A DNA stretch of 64,000 bases. It comes from Gigaspora rosea. Lineage: Eukaryota > Glomeromycota > Glomeromycetes > Diversisporales > Gigasporaceae. Numbering within the stretch: the stretch's first letter is position 1; each line of letters opens with the position of its first letter. Positions 34,177 through 43,825 of this stretch are shown here, piece after piece. Position numbers and translations under genes: made by a program. The stretch covers positions 28,311 through 92,310 of the forward strand of contig QKWP01000586.1 in assembly GCA_003550325.1 (NCBI GenBank), read 5' to 3'. The notes under the pieces were generated by a model. The model worked only from the letters and a program-made list of their open reading frames with translations, searched no databases and was not told the origin of the DNA.

Positions 34177-37100
34177 ATGCATAATACAATCAAAATAGCA
34201 ACCCTAAATGTCAAGGGTTTGAATAACAAACAAAAATTTCAAAAGACTATAACTTATTTAAAATTATATAGGTTAGATTTAATTTTAATACAAGAAACCA
34301 ACCTTCATAACTACTCTATTAGAAATTTTTTGGCTCAACAGTGGATGTATAACTCATATTGGACATCAAAAACAGCAATACTAGCAGGAAGAAAGGAAAT
34401 TAAGTTCGAGAAGATAAAAGAATCATTTAATAGAAGAGTTCTATTAGCAAGATTTAATTTAAACAACTATCCTATCTGGTCACTAATGTATATGCACCTC
34501 CGAATATAGAAGACTGAGTTTCATTCTTTAATAGTTGGCTCCTACATATAGATGAAGAGGTTATTAATATTGTAGCTGGAGATCTTAACGTAAATCTAAA
34601 TCCATATAAAAACAGAATTAGTCATGCAGAGCCGTATAATGATTCATCACGTGAAATTTTAAAACAGAAAATACAGGAGTATGTAGATACAGCAGAAATA
34701 ATAGGGCTAAAACCCTTTCTTACCTTTTATCAGAGAACACGTGGAAGCCATCTAATGGCTACTTGTTTGGATTATATATTTATAGATGCGAATCATGCTT
34801 AATATTGTAAGAAGGTCGCTACTCGGTTTGGTAACTCTGACCATTTATTAGTTGAATGTGAGTTGCATTTCACAAAGGACTCTTCAAGAGCTGTATTTTG
34901 GAAATTTGATAAAAGATGTTGGTCTAACGAAAGAATTAGAGAAGAAGTTGAAAAGGAACTACATAGCATTAAAGATATAAGCAAATGGGACTTCCACAAA
35001 TGTGTTATTCAGTCAATTATTAGGGCCTATAAACCACAGAATGCTCTAGAAAGTAAAATTCAAAAACTTCACAAAAGGCTTACAGAAGTAAATATGAAGA
35101 TTAGACATAGTAACTAGTATAAAGATTTACAGTTGATAGCTGAAAATATACATCAACAGTTACAAGAGGAGCTATCTTTATTAGCTAAAAAATGGCAAAC
35201 TAGATCGAAGGCTAAATGGGTAGAAAATGGAGGGTAGAAAATGGAGAAAAGTCCACGAAATATTTTTTATGCGTTACAAAGCTAGGGCTTCATTGACACC
35301 TACTACTAAAATTAGGGACCCAAGTAAACCACAAGAAGAAGACCCAACTACTATCCTGCAGTATATTCATAACAACTTTGCACAATTATACAAGACAGAA
35401 GAGTTTGATGAAAAAGCAGCAGATAGTTTAATTTAGAGTTAGCCACAACTATCACTACTCAAAATATGTCATTAGTAAAGATGATTTCAAAAGAGAAAAT
35501 TCTAGGGGTCATAGATACTCTTGCCAATAATAAAGCCCCTGGAACTGATGGCCTTAGCTATGAATTTTATAAGTTAGCAAAAACGAGGTCCTTCCAATAC
35601 TTTTAAAATTGTTCAACACAGTATTGGAGTCAGGGGAAATGCCATGTTCTTGGAGTCAAAATATCATTTTACTGATTCCTAAAAAAAATGATAATCTTGA
35701 AGAAATAAGTAATTGGAAACCAATTTCACTCATGAATTGCAATGTCAAAATATTTATGAAAATTATTGCGAATCGACTGAATATGATTTGTGCTGATGTT
35801 ATTGGACCATATCAAAGAGGATTTGTAACTAGAAGATTAATACAGGATGCGGCCATGAATGAATTAACAGTATTGAGAAACCAAACAGATCAGTACAAAT
35901 ACTACTGGCTTCTTTTGGTAGATCAACAAAAAGCCTTCGACAGGGTCAATCATGGGTACTTAAAAATGGTATTAAACAAGATGAACTTTGATAAAAAATT
36001 TGTTAATATCGTGAATGCATTATTTTCATCTCAACAAGCATACATTACGGACTCAGGTTTGCTCTCAGAACCATTTAGAGTAGAAAGGGGAGTTAGTCAG
36101 GGGGACCCATTGTTCCCACTTTTGTACACACTAGCAATAGAACCATTATCGAAACAAATATATGAAAAAATCTATGGTATTGAGATTAAGAATCAATGTT
36201 TTAAAATCGTGGCGTACGCAGATGATTTGACTATAGGCATTGGTTCAAAAAGTGATTGGATTGAGTTATTAAAGATAATTAAGACATATGAAGCTGCATC
36301 TAATGCCAGAGTGAACAGGTCTAAGACAATGCTAATACCACTTACAATGATAGCACAGGGTCATAACTTGACTAGTGAATGCAATTTTAGGAAAGTAACA
36401 AAAGATGAACCAATATCTATACTTGGCTATAAAGTGGATAGTAAAGGAAATCTAATAAAACATTTATGGGAGGATTTAGCTTGCAAGATACAAAATAAAA
36501 TTAATACTATGGCAAATAGAAATTTGTCGTTAAAAGGTAGAATATTAGTAGCAAAATCGCTATTTATTTCAAAGATATGGTATCTAGCATATCTTACCCC
36601 TCCCAAAAGGAAACAGCTATATGTGTTCAATAACATGATCATGGATTGGGTCAAAAATAAGTCGAGAATGCTCCCACGCTACTCAATCTTTCAACAGGGG
36701 TATGAACAAGGCGGCTTGGCAGCTCCGATTTTGAAAGATATTTTGGATGCAAGATTGGTCTCAGTGTTAATAAAGCTAATAACAGGTGATAGTTTCTGGG
36801 CAAAAGTAGAAAGAGCAATAGTCACTGAAAATTTAAAGAATAGAAAGAATGTAACAATTAAGGAGGCTCTAAATAGCAGTTCAAATACAACCAAAGGATG
36901 GACAGAGGGATGGAAGCCGTATATACAAGCTTGGAATAGGTTGGAAGGTAAAGTACTAGGAGAAGGTAATGGACCTTGGGACCCTGGTGATCTTGAAATA
37001 GGAAGTCAACAAGGTAATTTTTCAGTAAAAAAAGCTACAGAATACCTACATTCTAAAGTCAATGTTTCTGCTAGCCAAACAGATCATGTAAGCTGGATTA

Positions 37101-37603
37101 AAGAAAAGTGGACTATTAATAGAAAGAAGGATGTGGTCTGGAGGCTAAAATTTAGAGCACTTCCTTTAGGCTATCAACTAGTACATATCAATCAGGGAGA
37201 AAATGGGGAATGCCCTGCATGCCCTGGAGAAATACAAACCCCGTTACACTTCGCCTTGGAGTGTAAAATTAGTAAAATGATATGGTCCGAAACATACAAA
37301 CATCTGATAATATCAAACGAGGATAGACCCCCGAAGTCATGGGATGAAATTTTTTCTGCTACGAACATTGAAGAGCCTGCCAAACGTAAAGCATATATGG
37401 CTGCATATTACATGTCTATATGAGATCTGGTGTTGGTATGCCCAGGTCAAATGGGGACAGAAATGGATATAAGAATCGATACTACCTGCTATAATCCAGA
37501 TGAGGATTAGTAAGGAGTTAAATGTTCTGAAAGCTTTACAAGAGGAAGGACATAACAGTTTAAAGAAAGTAACGAAGTATCTTTATCTGAACATTTACAG
37601 ATA
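34177..37603 (+). pseudogene. LINE2 ORF2: endonuclease-reverse transcriptase (few defects)
   Basis: The enzyme for target nicking and reverse transcription. APE endonuclease from Met 34177 ('IKIATLNVKGLN', 'LILIQETNLH', 'IVAGDLNVNL' near 34570, 'TCLDYIFIDA' near 34770, 'FGNSDHLLVE' near 34830). RT is open without a stop at 35609-37423: 'LLIPKKNDN', 'NWKPISLMN', 'LLLVDQQKAFDRV', 'GVSQGDPLFPLL', 'AYADDLTIG' (catalytic YADD intact near 36214), then an RT zinc-binding-type C-terminus 'CPACPGEIQTPLHFALEC' near 37212. Defects: a frameshift near 34480, TAA near 34802, a stop near 35117, a 14-bp tandem duplication at 35219-35246, TAG near 35436, frameshifts near 35585 and 37415. The C-terminal frame then runs to about 37603 with one TAA. 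Confidence 0.88.
35219..35246. repeat. 14-bp tandem duplication in LINE2 ORF2
   Basis: GGTAGAAAATGGAG occurs twice in tandem. One copy would give the continuous reading KWVENGEKSTK; the second shifts the frame and introduces TAG. A replication-slippage mutation within ORF2. Confidence 0.85.
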
Positions 37604-37784
37604 GATTTAGGGCAGATAAGTAGGACTTGGCCCTGAATATAGATGTAAATAGTTCAATAGATCTACTTTTATTATAATATGATTTTGTATTAGGTGTCAA
37701 GTCAGTAAATTATTAATAAAGTACGCCTAAATGGCGTCCTCTTCGGAGGTTTGTTAAAAAAAAAAAAAAAAAAATACCAAGGAT

Positions 37785-38285
37785 CGAATTACAAGAAGCT
37801 GCAAACACACTTGCAACCCAATCCTCTCTCCCAGAAACCTGACAGTTTAAAATAATCACTAAATTCTATTATTCACATTTTCATACAAATGGCCGGCCTG
37901 CATTATGCGGACATCCAGGATTAATGTTAATTCCCACTTTGGCTATCTCTAAAATTAGAAAGTTTGTGTTATATAAAAATAGGTAATGAGTAAAGGTAAG
38001 GTCGTAGCTTAATTACCTCAATAAAAAAAGTTGCCAACTCAGTTTTTAATAGGACTCTCCTAGTAATGAGTCATGAGAAAAATGTGCTTTGTGTCAACAC
38101 CAATCAACTTTAAGATTTAAAACCATCCATTTAGTTTACTCATAATAAAATAAATTGACAAATGCACGCATATTTTTAATTCGTATGCATTCAAAAATCT
38201 ATCTTCCAATTAATTATCATGTCATTCAGCCCAATATATTGTATATTTTTTTATATTACAGTTCCTGTTATAAAAATTAAACCAT
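37785..38285. other. Intergenic, nothing recognised
   Basis: No supportable ORF; target DNA flanking LINE2. Confidence 0.45.
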
Positions 38286-38287
38286 TA

Positions 38288-38539
38288 CCGTAGAGCACTG
38301 CATACAGTACCCGGGGTCTTATTCAAGAACTTAATTTTTTAAATTCAATAGTACCTGTGTGAGGAACCAGGTCTATATGTTGGGGATATATCAGTGATAT
38401 ATCATATAAAAATAATAAATTAAATATAGCTGCACCCCGGGTATTATTCAAGAATTAGGTCAAATGGACAGTGAACAATACCCGGGTCTTAATCAAGGGG
38501 ATATTATTTTTCAGGGATACTTTATGCAGTGCTCTACGA
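38288..38539. mobile_element. MITE with TA target site, 252 bp
   Basis: The left terminus CCGTAGAGCACTGCATACAG and the reverse complement of the right terminus, TCGTAGAGCACTGCATAAAG, match in 18 of 20 positions, and both continue to GTA(C/T)CC. TA lies at 38286-38287 and 38540-38541. Subterminal ACCCGGG, 'cccttgatt'-type and 'attcaag' motifs resemble those of the pogo/Tigger element at 28229-30916, suggesting a related transposase mobilised it. Confidence 0.8.
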
Positions 38540-38541
38540 TA

Positions 38542-39084
38542 AATAAGAAAGCATCATATCCCATATAACAACATATAATCCAATTACTGAATTAGCTTTA
38601 AAATTTTACGTCTGCCTTTAGTTATTTTCGTAAAACCGTATAATAAATTCAATTACAAAAGTCTAACTACTGTGAGAATAAATCATATCAAAAAAAGGTA
38701 ACTCTTTACCGCATCAAAGCATCAAAAAGAAATATTGGTTAGCTCCGATCTACGGAGGAAACAAATCTCCAAAATTAGTAGATAACGTTTATGAGAAAAC
38801 CGGATTTGTGCGAATGTATTATCCAATCAACTTTAAGATTTTGCTTCGGTTTATTCTCGTACTACGGTCCTGGTATGGTAAATACTGATAAGTTAGTACA
38901 ATTCAAAAAAAGACAATAATAAAAATACATTTTTTTATTGTGATCGTCATGAACATTAATCGAGACAAAAACCTGTTAAAGCGATATTTGGTTAAACAAT
39001 TCTCATACAATAGATAAATATAGTACTATGTGATGCATATCGTGATGTTTAAGTGCAGAAATTCATGCGTGATGCATTGCACAA
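38542..39084. other. Intergenic, nothing recognised
   Basis: No gene or repeat boundary seen. Confidence 0.4.
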
Positions 39085-39114
39085 TTAGTTGAGACTTTGC
39101 GAACGTACATTAAA

Positions 39115-39205
39115 AATGCCTTATCACTATACATTTCGTGAAATTTTCAATATCACTTCGTTTCCTGGTATACACTTCGTGATTACATCACTCCGTTCCT
39201 GTTAT
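39115..39205 (-). repeat. ACCAGGAACG repeat, inverted copies
   Basis: On the minus strand two consecutive units begin ACAGGAACGGAGTGATG and ACCAGGAAACGAAGTGATA and continue with CACGAAGTGTATA and CACGAAATGTATA. Copy A has a single related unit at 24262-24320. Same family as 1349, 1720 and 2431. Confidence 0.5.
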
Positions 39206-39211
39206 TAATGA

Positions 39212-39375
39212 CTTATAATCATCATTTTCAACTTCAACTCCATTTCTATAACAATTCCAAAATCATAAATTCCTTCAGAATTACCCTTTTCAGCAGATTT
39301 TTGATAATAAATGAATGCCTTATGTTCATCCTTTTTCGATTCCAACTCCCTAATAATAAACATTGCCCATAAAAA
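39212..39375 (-). pseudogene. Antisense Sel1-repeat relic
   Basis: The minus strand encodes Sel1-like text across frameshifts: 'GVGIEK', 'DEHKAFIYYQKSAEKGN', 'SEGIYDFG', 'NCYRNGVEVENDDYKS', the consensus of the Sel1 units in the neighbouring gene. About one and a half repeats, with a stop in 'NVYY.GVG'. It lies 5' of and antisense to the intact gene and runs directly into the ACAGGAACG repeat at 39205. It cannot come from the adjacent gene in place, so it is a transposed or rearranged fragment. Confidence 0.7.
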
Positions 39376-39600
39376 AATGATCAACCCATTATGACACCCA
39401 AATCTACTATGCAAGTCTAGTTTTGTGTAATCCGTATGATCCATATGATTTTGTGTAAAATTCAATCCGTTTCGGTATGCGAATTGATATAAATTACATT
39501 ATTATATTGCTTAAAAAAATTTATAGTTTGAACCTTAAATCCTTTTAAAAGAAAAATATCAAATTGACAAACGATAATTTTTCGTTTTTAAAACTTCAAT

Positions 39601-41563
39601 ATGGACCAATTGACATCGTCAGGAATTAATAAGCTTGCTGATAATTATCAAAAGGGTATTGGCATGGATGAACGTAAGACATTTGAATTATATCTTAAAG
39701 AAGACGAGATGGGGAACGCCGCTGGAACATGTTATGTTGGAAATTGTTATTATCTTGGAATCGGAGTTGAAAGGGATTTACGTAAGGCATTTGTTTATTA
39801 CCAAAAATCCGTAGAGATGGGAGACGCTGCTGGAACGTGTAATGTTGGATACTGTTACGCTATTGGAATCGGAGTTGAAATGAATAGGCGTAAAGCACAC
39901 ATGTATTTCCAAAAAGCAGCAAAAATGGGAGATATATTTGCACTCGGTATATGTTATGAAGTAGGAATTGGAGTAGCAGAAAAGGACAAGAAGGAAGCAT
40001 TCAAATATTATCTAAAATCTGCGGAGATGGGAGATGTTAAGGGAATAAGACAAGTTGGATATTGTTATCATTATGGGAATTTAGTTGAAAAAAATGAACG
40101 TAAGGCGCTCGAATATTATCAAAAATCGGCTGATATGGGTGATATTATTGGAACAAATGAAGTTGGTATTTGTTATGAAAACGGAATTGGAGTTAAAGAA
40201 GATATATATAAAGCATTCGAATATTATAAAAAATCTGCTGATATGGGGTATAAATTAGCGACGAATAATGTAGGAAATTGTTATCATACTGGAATGGGAG
40301 TCATAAAAGATGAATGTAAAGCGTTCGAGTATTATAAAAAATCAGCAGAGATGGGATGCGCTGATGGAATGTACAATGTCGGCAAATTTTATCAAAATGG
40401 AATCGTTATTGAAAAGAATATAGATATTGCTTTTGAATGGTATTTAAAATCAGCTATCACTGAACAAAATGCCACTACCAGAAAAAAAGAATATTTTCGT
40501 TGGGTACCATTTGAAAAATTTGAAAATGTTGAAGAAATAGGTAAAGGAGCCTTTTCTACCGTTTACAAAACAAAATATTTAAATAATTCTGGATCATCTG
40601 AAGAAGTGGCAATTAAGCTCGTAAAAGATTCAAATAAAAATAGAGAACCATTTATAAAAGAGGTATTATATCAATATTTTTTGAATATTATTTTTATTTT
40701 TAAAAATTATATCTGGCTAAATATAAATTTATTTGTTTTTTTAGTTGAAAGCTTGCCATACTTTAAATCAATATCTAGGAATATCAAGAGATGAAAAAAC
40801 AAAAGATTACATTTTAGTGCTTAGTTATGCAAAATATGGTTCATTGAGCAAAAACCTTACAGATATCTTGAAATTTAAATGGAAACTCAAATTGAAGATA
40901 CTCCGTGATATTATATCCAATCTTGATCGTATTCATTCTAAAAAATATTTGCATCGAGATATTCATCCTGGAAATATTCTGTTGAAAAAAGATTATGAAG
41001 CATATATTACCGATCTAGGTTTATCAAAACCGCTTGATGAAAAGGAACGAGAAGATCGTATTCATGGAGTTTTACCTTATATTGCACCGGAGCTTTTTCA
41101 AAAACAACCATATATTAAAGCTTCAGATATTTATTCATTCGGAATAATCATGGTAGAAATAACAACCGGTCAAAGACCTTTTAATAATTATAAATTTGAT
41201 AACGACCTCGTAATAAAAATTTGTAATGGACTACGGCCAAAATTTGGACTAGGAATTCCAGATTGTTATATCGAATTAGCAAACCAATGCATGGATTCGA
41301 ATCCAGGAAAACGTCCAACATCTAGTGAAATAATTATCAAACTTAATGAATGGTTAAATATTATTGAAAGTGAAGCTGAAAACGAAATTAAAGGAAGTGA
41401 AGCTGAAAACAAAATTAAAAAGTGTTCAATGTTTAGAAAAATAATTATTAAACTGAATAAATGGTCAAATATTTTTAGAAAGAATAAACGGTTAAATAAT
41501 ATTGGAGGGGATAAATCATTAAATATTATTGAAAGTGAAATCAAGAATAAAATTAAAAGATAA
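39601..41563 (+). CDS. Sel1-repeat / protein kinase, 626 aa, two exons (copy B)
   Basis: A predicted cytosolic Ser/Thr or TKL-like kinase with an N-terminal Sel1 solenoid, a protein-interaction scaffold. Exon 1 39601-40662; intron 40663-40744 (82 bp, GT...TTTTTTAG, conserved in copy A); exon 2 40745-41563. Eight Sel1 units of about 36 residues (pattern NVGNCYYxGIGVExDxxKAFxYYQKSAEMG) cover residues 8-292. Kinase domain from about 306: glycine loop GKGAFSTVYK at 314-323, VAIK with Lys339, HRDIHPGN with Asp426, DLG with Asp444 in place of DFG, then APE and SDIYSFG. All catalytic residues are present. TAA at 41561 corresponds to CAA (Gln) in copy A; about 60 further codons homologous to copy A's tail remain open downstream. 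Retaining the intron would stop the protein at 397 aa. No signal peptide or membrane segment is seen. Confidence 0.85.
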
Positions 41564-41746
41564 TTTTTAGAAAATGATGAGATTAATGAAACATTGCCAA
41601 TAATCAAGGAAAATTTAAAAGACGTATATACAAGTAAACCTTATAATATAACTGATATTAACAAAAGCCTATCAAAACTGAAAACTAGTAAAACCGCTGT
41701 TAATATAGAAGTTTCGGATGATCAATTAACACTATGTATTTATTAA
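41564..41746 (+). pseudogene. Untranslated remnant of the Sel1-kinase C-terminal tail
   Basis: Immediately after the TAA the same frame continues 'FLENDEINETLPIIKENLKD' and 'YTSKPYNITDINKSLSKLKT' to a stop near 41744, nearly identical to the tail still encoded by copy A at 26530-26721. One C to T change in copy B is enough to explain the loss. Readthrough would add about 60 residues. Confidence 0.8.
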
Positions 41747-42285
41747 GAAATTAAGTTTTATTATTTAGGACTATTTGTTAAATTAAGCTTTTTTGTCATG
41801 GGATTATTGAGGATGTAATTAAGTTTTAATAAATTAAGCGAATTCTTTAATACGTAATACAAAAAATAGATTATACTAGTCCAAATTGCTTTTACGATCA
41901 AAATAATGCTTTTATTATTTATATAGATTTATATGTTTGGATAAATATATGTTACATATTACAAAAATTCAATCTCAATTTATCACTCTAAATTTACGTT
42001 TCATGAGATAATATGTGATTTACAAGAATAGAATTTACTAAATAAAAAATATCTTTTTTTAAATATAATAAATATATTTCTATTTTATTAACTTAAAATT
42101 TTATCACTTAAAGAAATAAACGATTAAATTTACAGTATACATATGTAGTATTAGATAATTTTGTATGAATTAGTAGGTTTCGATCATTCGATTCACCATT
42201 TGATGTGATTCTTGATCATCTTGTATTTTATGTCATTCAAGAGGTGTATAACATGTTTGTCTGTACTAATCAATGACAGCATATT

Positions 42286-42458
42286 AGGTTTGTTTGTGAA
42301 GTAAATGACATCTTCTTTTTTTTTTTTTTTTAGGGTCTGATAATATTTTCATTATATATTTTACGAGAACAAGGTTTTTGTAAAATAAACAATCGATGAA
42401 ATATACTATCGGTGAAATAAGCTATTGGTAAACTAAGTTGACGGAAATGGGTCTTGTC
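42286..42458. other. Spacer between duplication and hAT element
   Basis: Poly-T run at about 42318-42332; nothing else recognised. Confidence 0.4.
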
Positions 42459-43825
42459 TAGAGTTGCGCCCCAAACCCCTTTTTTGTATTATGACATTAC
42501 TACATAGTTTGGGTTTGGAATTCGGGATTTCTACTTAATTTGGGTCATAACTAAAACCCAAACGTATGTCCCATTTAATTCAATAGTGTCAAACTCAAAA
42601 CCAATCAAATTTGCTAATAACAGATAGCAATATGTATATGCGCATAACAATATCAATATTAAAATGGCAATTTCACAATGATGCCAAATAAGATAGTAAT
42701 ATTTCTTTATTTATTTTATTAATTTTTTTAAAATGGCAGTTTCACGAATTGGACCATGATACCAAATAGGAAAGTAGTATTCTTTATTTATATTATTAAT
42801 TATTTTTTTAAAAAAGTATTTGCGCGTGCATTATGAGGCTGTGTTGTATCACGAAGACCCAGATTTTGAATCAATAAAATAAATACCCTTAAAACCCGTT
42901 ATGAAAATACTAATTCGTCCTGAATGAACATCCTGAATGAGTTTATGATCTCGAGTTGTTATAATGTAATTTCCCATCGCGTAATAGATTTTCTCACGTC
43001 TATTAATAATTTTGATCTAAAACCCCATACAATCATTAATTACTATAATACTATAAAATTCTTTTTAATAGCCTTTTTCTATATATGATCAAGAGCAAAT
43101 TAGACATTTTTTCATACAAATTATCAGAAACATGAAACTAACTCGCCATCAAAAAAAAAATAATTTTAGCCTCACCAGTTCTTTTTCTAACTGCTCGGCT
43201 TTGGTTTGATAATCATCAATTCAGACTATTGTTTTTCTAGTCGTAAAATGGATGATTATCATTAATTAAATTTGGTTTAACTAGCAAAATGCATAAAAAT
43301 TCTATCATATGATAAATATTTCTCTCTTAGTTTTTCAATTCGATGCCCTGATAAGACCAAAACTTCTTGAGATTAGTAATTTAAACAACGTATGGCAAGT
43401 AGTTGTACTTAGCTTGATTCTGTAATATCGTTAGACTTGTAGTTGCCTTTTCTAGTTAAGTTATTTGACATTGAGTTATATTACCATATTAAATGATTAT
43501 TACAAATATAATTTTTGTTCATAAAAATAAAGTAACAGATCAATCTTTAAAAATTCATTACCTTTATATAAATAGTTTTAATAGCCTCCTTAATTAAAAA
43601 TTTTTACTTAAAAGAAAAAAAACCACGCAATTTTGATAAATATCGTTAAATAGTATGCGTTCTTCACAAAAACCTGATAAATAATATAAACATTATGATT
43701 TTAATCATCAAAAATACTTCAACATGTATATAAACATATCTTGGTACTTTTGTTTTTCGTAGTCTATAATTGACAAAAAAAATTAAAAAATAAAAGTAAA
43801 AAGTAAAAATAAAGCAATTATTATA

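Larger units (their letters stand above)
32081..37771 (+). mobile_element. LINE2: full-length L1-like non-LTR retrotransposon
   Basis: Bounded by an exact 13-bp target-site duplication and ending in a poly-A tail (about 37756-37771) preceded by a GC-containing 3' end ('acgcctaaatggcgtcctct' 'tcggagg', a potential hairpin). It has a 5' region that includes a small TIR element, ORF1 (about 32522-33977), ORF2 (34177 to about 37603) and a short 3' region. About 5.7 kb is full length. ORF2 has an RT block intact over 600 codons, so this copy is younger than LINE1, but frameshifts elsewhere make it inactive. Confidence 0.9.
39085..42285 (+). repeat. Segmental duplication, copy B
   Basis: Collinear with 24180-27255 in direct orientation. 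Homology resumes on both sides of the antisense Sel1 relic (39212-39375), which copy A lacks. At 42285 the copies part after 'tcaatgacagcat'. Confidence 0.85.
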
